Of a DNA stretch of 64,000 bases, positions 23,939 to 33,058 are shown piece after piece. The stretch lies in NCBI RefSeq assembly GCF_003634705.1, contig NZ_RBWU01000005.1:705650-769649 (forward strand), in the 5' to 3' direction. This DNA comes from Actinomadura pelletieri DSM 43383 (GTDB lineage Bacteria > Actinomycetota > Actinomycetes > Streptosporangiales > Streptosporangiaceae). Below the pieces are notes generated by a model. It ran no database searches, had not been told where the DNA came from, and worked only from the letters and a program-made list of their open reading frames with translations. How positions within the stretch are numbered: the first letter of the stretch is position 1; each line of letters opens with the position of its first letter. Position numbers and translations under genes: made by a program.

Positions 23939-25252
23939 ATGACCAACCTCCTCACGCGGGCCAAGCCCGCGACCACCTCCGACCGGTACGAGAACCGGCT
24001 GCTGGTCATCCTTTTCCTGGCCTTCGGCTTCGTGTTCTTCGACCGGCAGGCCCTGGCGTTCCTCGCGCCCTACATGGACGACGACTTCGGGCTGTCCAAC
24101 TCGCAGCTCGGGTTCCTGTCCGGGGTGCTGGCGCTGACCTGGGCGCTGGCCGGGATGTTCGCCGGGAGCCTGTCGGACCGGTTGGGACGGCGCAAGCCGA
24201 TCCTGATCGCGGCCGTCGTGCTCTTCTCGCTGTTCTCGTCGGCGTCCGGGCTGATGACCGGGTTCGTCGGGCTGCTCGCGGCACGCGCGCTGATGGGCAC
24301 CGCCGAGGGCGCGGTGCTGCCGATGGCGCAGTCGCTGATGGTCGAGGCGTCCCGGGAGTCACGGCGCGGCCTCAACATGGGGCTGCTCCAGGGCTCGTCC
24401 GCCGGGCTGCTCGGCGGGATCGTGGCGCCGGTGGTGGTCGTGTGGCTCGCCGACAGCTTCGGCTGGCGGACGGCGTTCTTCGTCACGATCGTGCCCGGTC
24501 TGATCATCGCCGGGTTGATCGCGAAGTACGTCCTGGAGCGCGCGCCGCGTCTGCGGGAGGCCCCGTCCGGGGCCCCTGGGGAGGTCACCGCGGAGGTCTC
24601 CGCGAAGTCCTCCGCGAATGACAGGGCCGCTCCGGCGGCGCCGAAGGTCCCGATCCGGGACGTGCTGCGCCTGCGCAACGTCGTCCTCTGCATGCTGATC
24701 GCGCCGTGCTACCTCACCTGGTTCGTCACGCTGATCACCTTCACGCCGAAGTACCTGACGGACGAGAAGGGCTGGGGCTCGGGGACGATGAGCGCCGTCA
24801 TGACGTGCCTGGGCGTCGCCTGGGTGCTGTGGGGGTTCGCGACTCCGGGCATCTCCGACCGGATCGGGCGCCGGAAGGCGCTGATCGGTTTCACCTCGGT
24901 GGCGGTCTTCTGCCCGCTCGCCGTGGTGTACGTGGAGAGCCCGGTGCTGCTCGGCACACTGATGATCCTCACCTACACCGGGCTCGGCTGCTTCACGCTG
25001 TTCATGGCGACGATTCCGGCCGAGACCGTACCGCGCGCCGCGCTCGCCACCGCGCTCGGCGTGATCATGGGCGTGGGCGAGCTGGCCGGGGGGTTCCTCG
25101 GCCCGCTGGTCGCGGGGCGCGCGTCCGACATCTGGGGACTGGAGGCTGCCATGTTCATCGCCGCCGGAGGCGCGGCGCTCGTCGTGGCGCTGTCGTTCGG
25201 GCTTCGTGAGACGGCCCCGGCCGTCCTGCGACGGAAAGGGGTGCACGCGTGA
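23939..25252 (+). CDS. MFS transporter, aromatic-acid/metabolite symporter type
   Basis: A 437-residue 12-TM major facilitator. The signature loop GSLSDRLGRRKP follows TM2 and the symmetric GISDRIGRRKAL sits in the second half, as in the AAHS/ACS symporters. The central loop is about 45 residues and rich in Ala/Glu/Ser. It starts three bases after the cupin gene and overlaps the alcohol dehydrogenase gene by four, so it is part of the same operon and probably imports the pathway substrate. Confidence 0.9.
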   Translation: MTNLLTRAKPATTSDRYENRLLVILFLAFGFVFFDRQALAFLAPYMDDDFGLSNSQLGFLSGVLALTWALAGMFAGSLSDRLGRRKPILIAAVVLFSLFSSASGLMTGFVGLLAARALMGTAEGAVLPMAQSLMVEASRESRRGLNMGLLQGSSAGLLGGIVAPVVVVWLADSFGWRTAFFVTIVPGLIIAGLIAKYVLERAPRLREAPSGAPGEVTAEVSAKSSANDRAAPAAPKVPIRDVLRLRNVVLCMLIAPCYLTWFVTLITFTPKYLTDEKGWGSGTMSAVMTCLGVAWVLWGFATPGISDRIGRRKALIGFTSVAVFCPLAVVYVESPVLLGTLMILTYTGLGCFTLFMATIPAETVPRAALATALGVIMGVGELAGGFLGPLVAGRASDIWGLEAAMFIAAGGAALVVALSFGLRETAPAVLRRKGVHA

Positions 25253-26265
25253 GAGCGGCGGTCTGGCATGGGGCACGGGACGTCCGGGTCGAGGACGTTC
25301 CGTCCCGCGACCCCGGCCCCGGGGAGGTCACGATCACCGTCGCGTACTGCGGGATCTGCGGCAGCGACCTGCACGAGTACGCCGACGGGCCGCACGCGAT
25401 CCCGGTCGGGACGCCGCATCCGGAGTCGGGGCGGACCGCGCCGCTGACGCTCGGGCACGAGTTCAGCGGGACGGTGACCGCGGTCGGCCCGGACGTCACC
25501 GGGTTCGCGCCCGGCGACCGGGTCGCGGTCGAGCCGCACTACCGCTGCGGCACCTGCGCGCGCTGTGTGGCCGGTGAGTACAACCTGTGCGACCACTTCG
25601 GCTTCGCGGGGCTGATGGGCGACGGCGGCCTGGCGGAACGGGCCAACGTCCCGGCCTACATGCTGCACAAGCTGCCGGACGGGGTCTCGCTCAAGCAGGC
25701 GGCCGTGTTCGAACCGGCGGCGGTCGCGCTGCACGGCCTGCGCCGTTCCGCGCTCCGGAACGGTGAGACGGTCGCGGTCGTCGGCCTCGGACCGATCGGG
25801 CTGCTCGTCGTGCAGCTCGCCGTCCGCTACGGGGCGGGCCGGGTGATCGCGTGCGACCCGTCGCCGAGCCGCCGCGACCTGGCGGAGCGGCTCGGCGCGG
25901 CCGAGACCGTGGACGCCGGTGAGCTGCCCGTCGGGGTCGCCGATCTGGCGTTCGAGGCGGTCGGCACCGAGCGGACCCTGAACGACTGTCTCGCCGCGAC
26001 CCGGCGCGGCGGCCGCGTCGTGCTGCTCGGCCTCGGCGGCACGTTCGCCGTGGACGCCTTCGCCCTGGTCAACAACGAGCAGTCGATCATCGCCTCGGTC
26101 GGGTACCGCGACTGCCACCCCGAACTGATCCGGCTCGTCGACGAGGAGGGCATGGACTTCACGTCCATCGTCACCTCCGTCGTGGCCCTGCCGGACGTGG
26201 TCCGCGACGGGTTCGAGACGCTGATGAACACCATGGAGGAGATCAAGGTGCTGGTGCGGCCATGA
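25249..26265 (+). CDS. Zinc-dependent alcohol/diol dehydrogenase (butanediol dehydrogenase-like MDR)
   Basis: A 338-residue medium-chain dehydrogenase: catalytic-zinc Cys in YCGICGSDLHEY, the GHEFSGTV glutamate block, the structural-zinc cysteines in CGTCARCVAGEYNLC, and the Rossmann motif VVGLGPIGLLVVQLA. It resembles 2,3-butanediol dehydrogenases, which oxidise vicinal diols or hydroxyketones with NAD. GTG start overlapping the MFS stop (GTGA). Its place in the operon suggests it feeds a hydroxy-ketone to the cupin enzyme or handles its product. Confidence 0.92.
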   Translation: MRAAVWHGARDVRVEDVPSRDPGPGEVTITVAYCGICGSDLHEYADGPHAIPVGTPHPESGRTAPLTLGHEFSGTVTAVGPDVTGFAPGDRVAVEPHYRCGTCARCVAGEYNLCDHFGFAGLMGDGGLAERANVPAYMLHKLPDGVSLKQAAVFEPAAVALHGLRRSALRNGETVAVVGLGPIGLLVVQLAVRYGAGRVIACDPSPSRRDLAERLGAAETVDAGELPVGVADLAFEAVGTERTLNDCLAATRRGGRVVLLGLGGTFAVDAFALVNNEQSIIASVGYRDCHPELIRLVDEEGMDFTSIVTSVVALPDVVRDGFETLMNTMEEIKVLVRP

Positions 26266-26996
26266 TCGAGGGATTCGAGCCGGGCCTGTTCGCGGGGCGC
26301 CGCGCGTTCGTCACCGGCGGCACGTCCGGGATCGGGGCCGCGACCGCGGCGATGTTCGCCGAGCTGGGCGCCGAGGTCATCGCGCTCGGGCTGCGCCCGG
26401 CCGACGCGAACGAACTGCCCCGGCACACGGGCGTCCGCATCGTGGAACACGACGTTCTGGACGGTGGCGGCCTGACCGAGCTGATCACGGAGGCGGACCC
26501 GCTGGACGTCCTGGTGAACTGCGCCGGGGTCAGCCACGACCGCGACGAGTACGACCTGGAGCGCTGGCGCCGCGTCCTGGACATCAACCTGACCGCGACG
26601 ATGGTGGCGTGCCAGGCGGCCCGTCCGGCGCTCGCCCGCCGCGGCGGCGCCATCGTCAACGTCTCGTCGATGTTCGCCTTCTCCGGCAGCCGGGACCGTC
26701 CCGCCTACAGCGCGAGCAAGGGCGGGATCTCGCAGCTCACCCGGTCCCTGGCGGCCGAGTACGCCGCCGACGGCGTGCGCGTGAACGCGGTCGCGCCCGG
26801 GTTCGTCGTCACGCCGCTGGCGCGGGGGCTGCTGGACGACCCGCCCGCGGCGGAGGCGGTCCGGGCCCGGATCCCGGCCGGACGGTACGGGCGGCCGAGG
26901 GAGATCGCGTCCGTGGTGGCGTTCCTGTGCTCCCCCGGCGCGTCGTACGTCACCGGAGCGATCCTGCCGGTCGACGGGGGTTACCTGGCCGTATAG
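26262..26996 (+). CDS. Short-chain dehydrogenase/reductase
   Basis: A 244-residue classical SDR: cofactor motif TGGTSGIGAATA, NCAGVS, the catalytic Ser in VNVSSMFAFSG, YSASK (Tyr and Lys) and the C-terminal GAILPVDGGYLA. The ATG overlaps the preceding stop by four bases. With the Zn dehydrogenase it gives two redox steps on neighbouring hydroxyls in this pathway; NAD(H)/NADP(H) preference is not evident. Confidence 0.94.
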   Translation: MIEGFEPGLFAGRRAFVTGGTSGIGAATAAMFAELGAEVIALGLRPADANELPRHTGVRIVEHDVLDGGGLTELITEADPLDVLVNCAGVSHDRDEYDLERWRRVLDINLTATMVACQAARPALARRGGAIVNVSSMFAFSGSRDRPAYSASKGGISQLTRSLAAEYAADGVRVNAVAPGFVVTPLARGLLDDPPAAEAVRARIPAGRYGRPREIASVVAFLCSPGASYVTGAILPVDGGYLAV

Positions 26997-27056
26997 CGTC
27001 GAACACCGCATAGGCTCCACATGAGGGGGTTCGGCCGACCCGGGGAGGAGCTCACC

Positions 27057-28016
27057 ATGCCGGCACCTGCACAAATGATCTCCCAGGCGAGCACGGAGGA
27101 GGTCGATCCGCGCGAGCGCATCGAGTTCTGGGAGGACTACAACCGCAGAGCGCTGGTCGGGCTGTCCTGTTCCTCCTACTCGGACCGGGGCCTGCTGGCG
27201 CGGCAGGCCAACTTCAAGCTCGGGGACGTCGAGCTGGCCGACATCAGCGGCAACGCGCACGCCATCGAACGCACCCCGAAGGTGGCCCGGTCGGCCCCGA
27301 AGGACTCGGTGTTCGCGTCGCTGCTGGTCACGGGCGAGGCGGTGTTCCTCCACGAGAACGGCTGTCTGTCCGCCACGTCCGGCGACCTGGTCGTGTACGA
27401 CACGCGGCGGCCGTACCTGTTCGGGTTCTCCTCGTCCATGCGGCAACTGCTGGTCGACATCCCGCGCGACCTGTTCGCGGAGCTGTGCATGCCGGGCGGC
27501 GTCCCGGCGCCGATGCTGTTCGGGCGCGGCACGGCCCGTGAGGGCGAGCTGGTCGTGGCGCTGCGCTCGGTCCTGGAGAACCCGCGCGGGGGCGACCCGG
27601 CGGGCGCGGGCGACACCGTCCTCGACCTGATCAGGATGCTGGCCACCGAGCGGTCCGGCGGGCGCGCCGCGCCCGCCGCGTACCAGACCCAGCGCATCGT
27701 CGCCGAGGACTACATCGAACGGCACCTGCACGACACCTGTCTCACCCCGAGCCAGGTCGCGGGCGTGATGGGGGTGTCGGTCCGGCATCTCGGACGGATC
27801 TTCGAGTCGGCGGGCACCACGCCGTCCCGGTACATCCTGGAACGGCGCCTCCAGCGCGCCCATGACGATCTGACCGCGCCGGGCGCGGCGGACACGACCA
27901 TCGCCGACATCGCCTACCGGTGGGGGTTCTCCAGCCAGGCGCACTTCGCCCGCCACTTCCGCGCCCGGTTCGGCCGCACCCCCACCGAGACGCGGGCCGC
28001 TACAGCCGCTCGATGA
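27057..28016 (+). CDS. AraC-family regulator with N-terminal AraC_binding_2 (FeaR-like) domain
   Basis: A 319-residue regulator. The N-terminal ~190 residues (RIEFWEDYNRRALVGLSCS, GLLARQANFKLGDVELADIS) are the AraC_binding_2 domain seen in FeaR-type activators. The C-terminal 100 are the double AraC helix-turn-helix (LTPSQVAGVMGVSVRHLGRIFESAGTTPSRYILERRLQRA, WGFSSQAHFARHFRARFG). ATG at 27057 with GGAGGAG seven bases upstream. It closes the cupin-MFS-ADH-SDR unit and is its likely activator. Its 3' end overlaps the convergent thiolase gene by 17 bases. Confidence 0.92.
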   Translation: MPAPAQMISQASTEEVDPRERIEFWEDYNRRALVGLSCSSYSDRGLLARQANFKLGDVELADISGNAHAIERTPKVARSAPKDSVFASLLVTGEAVFLHENGCLSATSGDLVVYDTRRPYLFGFSSSMRQLLVDIPRDLFAELCMPGGVPAPMLFGRGTAREGELVVALRSVLENPRGGDPAGAGDTVLDLIRMLATERSGGRAAPAAYQTQRIVAEDYIERHLHDTCLTPSQVAGVMGVSVRHLGRIFESAGTTPSRYILERRLQRAHDDLTAPGAADTTIADIAYRWGFSSQAHFARHFRARFGRTPTETRAATAAR

Positions 28017-29145
28017 TCGTGGCGTTGGCCTGGCCGCCGCCCTCGCACATGGTCTGGAGCCCGTAGCGTCCGCCGGTGCGCTCCAGCTCGTGGAGCAGCT
28101 TGGTCATCAGGACGCCGCCGGTGGCGCCGAGCGGATGGCCGAGCGCGATGGCGCCGCCGTTCGGGTTGGTCTTCTCCAGCGACGCGCCGGTGTCGTGGGC
28201 CCAGGCCAGCGGGACGGGCGCGAACGCCTCGTTGACCTCGAAGACGTCGATGTCGCCGATCTTCAGCCCGGCACGGTCCAGGGCCTTCTCCGTCGCGGGA
28301 ATGGGCCCGGTCAGCATGTAGACGGGGTCGGATCCGCACATCGCGAGGGTGTGGACGCGGGCGCGCGGGGTGAGGCCGTGCCGCCTGACGGCCTCCTCGG
28401 ACGCGAGCAGCAGCGCGGACGCGCCGATCGAGATCTGGGACGCCGCGGCGGCGGTGATCCGGCCGCCGTCGCGCAGCGGCTTGAGGCCCGCCATCTTCTC
28501 CAGGGTCGTGTCGGGGCGGGGCCCCTCGTCCCGGGTCAGCCCGGCGATCGGCGCGATCTCCCGGTCGAAGTAGCCCGCCTCGATGGCCTTGGCGGCGCGC
28601 CGGTGGCTCTCCAGGGCGTACCGTTCCAGGTCCTCACGGCTGTGGCCCCATTTCTCGGCCATCAGCTCGGCGCCGCGGAACTGGGAGATCTCCTGCCTGC
28701 CGTACCGTTCCGTCCAGCCCTCGCCGAACGGGAACGGCATCCCCTTCTCCAGGGCCATGGTGACGGACGACCCCATGGGGACGATGGCCATCTGCTCGAC
28801 CCCGGCCGCGACGACGAGGTCCTGGGTGCCCGACAGCACGCCCTGCGCGGCGAAGTGGACCGCCTGCTGGGACGACCCGCACTGCCGGTCGATGGTCACG
28901 CCGGGCACGGACTCGGGCAGCCCGGCCGACAGCCACGCGGTGCGCGCGATGTCGAGGGACTGCGGGCCGACCTGCATCACACAGCCCATGATCACGTCTT
29001 CGACGGCGGCGGGGTCGACTCCGGTGCGGTTGACGAGTTCCTTCAGCACGTGGGCCCCGAGGTCGGCGGGGTGGACGTCCTTCAGTGCGCCCTTCCTGGT
29101 GCCGACCGGGGTCCGGACCGCGCCGACGATGTACGCCTCGGCCAC
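28000..29145 (-). CDS. Thiolase (acetyl-CoA C-acyltransferase)
   Basis: A 381-residue thiolase: catalytic Cys in TIDRQCGSSQQAVHFA, NEAFAPVPLAWA, NPNGGAIALGHPLGATGG with the catalytic His, and the C-terminal CEGGGQANATIIERL with the second catalytic Cys. It makes or breaks C-C bonds between acyl-CoAs, probably in beta-oxidation. The GTG at 29145 is selected because GGAGG stands four bases before it and the family N-terminus (AEAYIVGAVRTPVG) follows directly; the upstream frame extension is unlike protein. Confidence 0.94.
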   Translation of the reverse strand: MAEAYIVGAVRTPVGTRKGALKDVHPADLGAHVLKELVNRTGVDPAAVEDVIMGCVMQVGPQSLDIARTAWLSAGLPESVPGVTIDRQCGSSQQAVHFAAQGVLSGTQDLVVAAGVEQMAIVPMGSSVTMALEKGMPFPFGEGWTERYGRQEISQFRGAELMAEKWGHSREDLERYALESHRRAAKAIEAGYFDREIAPIAGLTRDEGPRPDTTLEKMAGLKPLRDGGRITAAAASQISIGASALLLASEEAVRRHGLTPRARVHTLAMCGSDPVYMLTGPIPATEKALDRAGLKIGDIDVFEVNEAFAPVPLAWAHDTGASLEKTNPNGGAIALGHPLGATGGVLMTKLLHELERTGGRYGLQTMCEGGGQANATIIERL

Positions 29146-29207
29146 TGCGCCTCCAAGTTCTTCGGTTCCGTCCCGCGACCGAGCGAGATTCGGTGAGTGT
29201 CTCGAGA

Positions 29208-31226
29208 TTACATCGCGCGCAGGCAGGTCGCCCCGTCCGCCTCGTCGCCGAGGGACGCCTCGGCGAGCCCGCGCAGGACGTCGGTGAGCTCGGGATGCTC
29301 GTCCGGCGACCATCCCTCCAAGTGGTGGGCCAGGCCCTCGCGGCGGGCCGTGAACAGGCGCTCGGCGGCGGCCCGCCCGGGGCCGGTGATGGTGAGGGCG
29401 CCGTTCACGCGCCGGACGTACCCGGCGTCGACGAGCCGGTCGACGAACGGGCGGCCCTGCTCGATCGGCACTCCGGCGCGTTCGGCGAGGGCCTTGCCGG
29501 TGACCGTCCCGTCCTTGGCGATCCGGCACAGCGCCCAGACGCTGCCCGGCGGCAGCGCGACACCGGCCAGCGTGCTCAGCCGCGCGTACAGCTCCCGGGC
29601 CTTCGGGTCCTTCCGCATGAGTTCGCTCAGCGCGCGCTCGATCTCGTGCCTGGACGAACGGACGGTCGGTGCGGCACCGAAACCCTCGCCGTAGTCACGC
29701 GTCTGCGAGGTCGCCCGTAGCGGGACCTCACGCAGGAACCACGTCAGGACGAACGCGACGAGCGCCACCGGGACGGCCCAGAAGAACACGGCGTCGATCG
29801 ACTGCGCGTAGGCGTGCAGGACCTCGTCCTTCACCTGGGCCGGGTACCTGTCGAGCAAGCCCGGATCCCCCTGGACGGCCGCCGGGTTGAACCCGGGCGG
29901 CAGTACCCGCGCCAGATCCTCGATGCGGTCGGCGAGCTGGTTGCTGAAGATCGAACCGAACACCGCGACGCCGAACGATCCGCCGATCTGCCGGAAGAAC
30001 GTCACACCGGACGTGGCCGCGCCCAGATCGCCGTACGGCACGGCGTTCTGCACGGCGATCACCAGGACCTGCAACACCAGGCCCAACCCGAAGCCGAGCA
30101 GCGCGAACCGCTGGCTCATCGTCACGGTGGAGGCGTTCTCGTCCAGCCGCGAGCACAGGTACATGCCCAGCGCGATCAGCGGCGTCCCGACCACCGGGAA
30201 GACCTTGTAACGGCCGGTGCGGCTGATCAGCTGGCCGGAGCCGATCGAGGCGACCAGCATGCCGAGCATCATCGGCAGCAGGTAAACGCCGGACAGCGTC
30301 GGCGACACGCCGTGCACGACCTGAAGGAAGATCGGCAGGAAGGTCAGCGCGCCGAACATCGCGAATCCGACCGCGAAGCTGATCGCCGCGCCCAACGCGA
30401 AAACCTGGTTCGCCAGCAGCCGCGGCGGCATGATCGGCTCGGCCGCGCGGCGTTCGACGAGCAGCCACACCACGATCAGGGCGACCGACCCCACGGCGAG
30501 CCCGATGATCGGCGCCGACAGCCAGTCGTAGGTCGTCCCGCCCCAGGTCGTCATCAGGACGAGGCCGACGGCCCAGCCGACGATCAGCAGGGTGCCGAGA
30601 TAGTCGATGCGGTGCCGTTCCCGCTCGCCCGTCGTGCGCAGCACCGCCGCGATGACCAGCAGAGCGACGACGCCGATCGGCAGGTTGATGTAGAACACCC
30701 AGCGCCACGACAGGTTGTCGACGAACCAGCCGCCGAGCAGCGGGCCGCACACGCTCGCCACGCCGAAGACCGCGCCGAAAAGCCCCTGGTAACGGCCGCG
30801 TTCGCGGGGCGACACCACGTCCCCGACGATCGCGACGACCAGCACCATCAGCCCGCCGCCGCCGAGGCCCTGGACGGCCCGGAAGCCGATCAACTCGGTC
30901 ATGTCCCGCGCGATGCCACACAGCGCCGAACCGACCAGAAAGATCACGATGGACGTCTGGAACAGCCGTTTGCGCCCGTACTGGTCGCCGAGCTTGCCCC
31001 ACAGCGGTGTCGAGGCCGTGGCGGCGAGCAGGTACGCCGTGACGACCCACGACAGATGGTTCAGGCCGCCGAGGTCGCTGACGATCGTCGGCAGCGCCGT
31101 GGACACGATCGTCTGGTCCAGCGCCGCCAGCAGCAACGCCAGCATCAGCGCCCCGAGCACGACATAGAGGTCCCTGCCCTTGGGCATGGTCCGCTCGTCC
31201 GCCGCCGTCGCCGTCCCTGCCGTCAT
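29208..31226 (-). CDS. EmrB/QacA-type 14-TM MFS exporter with C-terminal winged-helix extension
   Basis: A 672-residue protein. Residues ~20-510 are a DHA2 exporter: LDQTIVSTALPTIVSDLGG, the motif-A loop GKLGDQYGRKRLF, GFRAVQGLGGGGLM, GPLLGGWFVDNLSWRWVFYINLPIG (motif C). After the last TM segment comes a soluble domain of about 140 residues. It contains GSVWALCRIAKDGTVTGKAL and VDRLVDAGYVRRVNGALT, a MarR-like winged-helix pattern, then a short helical tail. The usual DHA2 protein ends near residue 500-530, so the extension is a real addition in one continuous frame. Start ATG at 31226. It may export toxic or lipophilic compounds. Confidence 0.9.
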   Translation of the reverse strand: MTAGTATAADERTMPKGRDLYVVLGALMLALLLAALDQTIVSTALPTIVSDLGGLNHLSWVVTAYLLAATASTPLWGKLGDQYGRKRLFQTSIVIFLVGSALCGIARDMTELIGFRAVQGLGGGGLMVLVVAIVGDVVSPRERGRYQGLFGAVFGVASVCGPLLGGWFVDNLSWRWVFYINLPIGVVALLVIAAVLRTTGERERHRIDYLGTLLIVGWAVGLVLMTTWGGTTYDWLSAPIIGLAVGSVALIVVWLLVERRAAEPIMPPRLLANQVFALGAAISFAVGFAMFGALTFLPIFLQVVHGVSPTLSGVYLLPMMLGMLVASIGSGQLISRTGRYKVFPVVGTPLIALGMYLCSRLDENASTVTMSQRFALLGFGLGLVLQVLVIAVQNAVPYGDLGAATSGVTFFRQIGGSFGVAVFGSIFSNQLADRIEDLARVLPPGFNPAAVQGDPGLLDRYPAQVKDEVLHAYAQSIDAVFFWAVPVALVAFVLTWFLREVPLRATSQTRDYGEGFGAAPTVRSSRHEIERALSELMRKDPKARELYARLSTLAGVALPPGSVWALCRIAKDGTVTGKALAERAGVPIEQGRPFVDRLVDAGYVRRVNGALTITGPGRAAAERLFTARREGLAHHLEGWSPDEHPELTDVLRGLAEASLGDEADGATCLRAM

Positions 31227-31315
31227 GCCCCGCCCGTACCCGATCACCCGGCGGGCACGCCCGTACCGTCCTCGTGACGACCGACGGGACGAGCCGCGGG
31301 CTAGTGGTGGGACGG

Positions 31316-31717
31316 CTAGCCGAGGACGTCGTGGGCGACCTTCGCGGCGCCCAGGCCCGCGGCGGTCCCCGCGATGCCGACGGCGCCCGCGGTGACCCAG
31401 ATCGGAAGCCGGGACCGCGTCCGCAGGGCGCTGAACGCGTCGAGGGCGTCCACGGCGAGGCCGATGCGCGCCCACTGACGGCGCGCGGCCGCGTCGCCGC
31501 CGAGCAGGTATCCGGCGCCGAGGGCGATCTCCCGGGCGGCGTACAGCCGGACCATGAGGTCACGGCCGGGGTCGGTGCCACGGCTGATTCCGGTCACCCG
31601 CATGGCCGGCCCGGGGGCCGCGAACACCGCGAGGCCGAGCCCGATCCGCGCGCGGGCCAGGGTCGTCATCACGCCGTCAAGCCCGTCCCGGCCGTCTGTT
31701 TCCATCACATCTGCCAC
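31316..31717 (-). CDS. Small membrane protein, DUF4267-like
   Basis: A 133-residue hydrophobic protein with about four short membrane segments (ARIGLGLAVFAAPG, AREIALGAGYLLGG, IGLAVDALDAFSAL, TAGAVGIAGTAAGLGAAKV). The RLYAAREIALGAGYLL stretch recalls DUF4267-type proteins. Either the GTG at 31717 or the ATG at 31705 may be the start; neither has a clear Shine-Dalgarno. Ends 90 bases from the exporter gene; a GGCTAG..CTAGCC inverted repeat covers the stop. Confidence 0.6.
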   Translation of the reverse strand: MADVMETDGRDGLDGVMTTLARARIGLGLAVFAAPGPAMRVTGISRGTDPGRDLMVRLYAAREIALGAGYLLGGDAAARRQWARIGLAVDALDAFSALRTRSRLPIWVTAGAVGIAGTAAGLGAAKVAHDVLG

Positions 31718-31825
31718 GCAGGGGAGGGTATCCGTGCGCCTCCCTCTCGCGCAGATCCGGGTGACCCGGGCCGTGGACGTCTATCGTTTCCAGAAGGCGG
31801 CACTCCCCCCGGACGGAAGGTGACC

Positions 31826-31987
31826 ATGGAAGGCATCCTCGCCCTCATCGTCGTGTCACTCCTCGCCGCGTTCTGCATACGCTGGGCCGCGGTGCGGCTC
31901 CGCCTGCCGATGCCCACCCGTGTCGCGGTGATCACGGTGTTCGTTCTGGTGGTCCTGACGATGTACGGCAACCATCTGCGCGGCTGA
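31826..31987 (+). CDS. 53-residue small membrane protein
   Basis: MEGILALIVVSLLAAFCIRW... is followed by a second hydrophobic segment (RVAVITVFVLVVLTMYG), so it forms a two-TM hairpin with a short basic connector. GGAAGG lies six bases before the ATG, good support for translation. Function unknown; it stands alone. Confidence 0.6.
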   Translation: MEGILALIVVSLLAAFCIRWAAVRLRLPMPTRVAVITVFVLVVLTMYGNHLRG

Positions 31988-32150
31988 CGTGGCCGCCGAC
32001 CAAAAAGTCTGTAGAGAATTCCGAACTTACGCCCTCGACGGTGAGTCATAACTGACGAAACCGGATCCACGCCCCGTTCGACGCCCGATGGCGCCTCCGA
32101 GCGGTACCCCGTCCGGCGGAGCCGGTTCGAGTCGAGGGAGCCCGACCGCG

Positions 32151-32987
32151 ATGCAGGAGAACGGCGGCGTGATCGCCCCGCACCTGAGGCGACTGCTGGA
32201 GTTCGTCGAACCCGACCGCGACGACGTCTGTCTGGACGTCGCGCGCGGACGCGGCCCGATGCCCGCGGCACTCGGCCCGCAGGTACGCCATATGACCGCC
32301 GTCGACGCGATGCCCGTCCCCGTGACCGCGCCCGTGCCCGCGGGCGTCCCCGCGTCGGGAACGTCGCGGCGGCGCATGTCGACGGTCGAGTTCGGGACTG
32401 GACCGGTCCGCATCGCGGACGGCGACGCGCTCCCGGCCTCCGCGGCGGCCACGACACGCGAGGACCGCATCCCGCATCCGGTGGGCCCCGACGGTGTCCG
32501 CATCCGCGCTGACGCCACCGCGCTGCCCTACAGGGACAACACCTTTTCCCTCGTCACCGCCCGGTTCTCGCTCTACAACCTGGGCGACCCCGACCATGTG
32601 CTACGCGAGTTGCTGCGGGTGTGCCGTCCCGGCGGCCGGGTCGTCATCGCCGATCTGGTCCGCGGCAACCTCGTCGGGCCCGACCGGGACCGCATCGAAC
32701 GGCTCCGTGACCCCGACCATCCCGGCACCCCGACCATCGCCCGGCTCACCGAGATGATCACCTCGGCGGGTGGGAGCATCCGCCGCCTCGACGTGTTCAC
32801 CGTGGAACGCCCGGTGGAGCCGTGGCTCGCGGGGGCGTGCGACGACGAGACCGCCGAACGCATCCGCGTCGCCCTCGTCGACGAGGTGGACGGCGGGCCC
32901 CGGACGGGCGCGAAGCCCCGCGTCATCGGCGGCGAACTGTGGTTCACCCAGACCTGGGCGCACGTCGCCGCCGAACCGATCTCCTGA
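32151..32987 (+). CDS. Class I methyltransferase-like protein with disrupted motif I and an insertion
   Basis: A 278-residue protein from the ATG at 32151 (GGGAG ten bases upstream; an in-frame ATG at 32088 has none). The second half is a clear Methyltransf_11 core: ADATALPYRDNTFSLVTARFSLYNLGDPDHVLRELLRVCRPGGRVVIADLV. Motif I reads LDVARGRGPMPAAL, lacking the first glycine of the GxGxG loop. About 75 Pro/Ala/Thr-rich residues (VPVTAPVPAGVPASG...) separate it from the acidic loop. It may have weakened SAM binding or no methyltransferase activity. The 3' neighbour is convergent. Confidence 0.75.
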   Translation: MQENGGVIAPHLRRLLEFVEPDRDDVCLDVARGRGPMPAALGPQVRHMTAVDAMPVPVTAPVPAGVPASGTSRRRMSTVEFGTGPVRIADGDALPASAAATTREDRIPHPVGPDGVRIRADATALPYRDNTFSLVTARFSLYNLGDPDHVLRELLRVCRPGGRVVIADLVRGNLVGPDRDRIERLRDPDHPGTPTIARLTEMITSAGGSIRRLDVFTVERPVEPWLAGACDDETAERIRVALVDEVDGGPRTGAKPRVIGGELWFTQTWAHVAAEPIS

Positions 32988-33058
32988 CCGGTCGGTGCGC
33001 CGCAGCGGGTCCGTCGCGATCGGTGACGGCTCGTCCACCACCCACGCGCGCATGGCGG

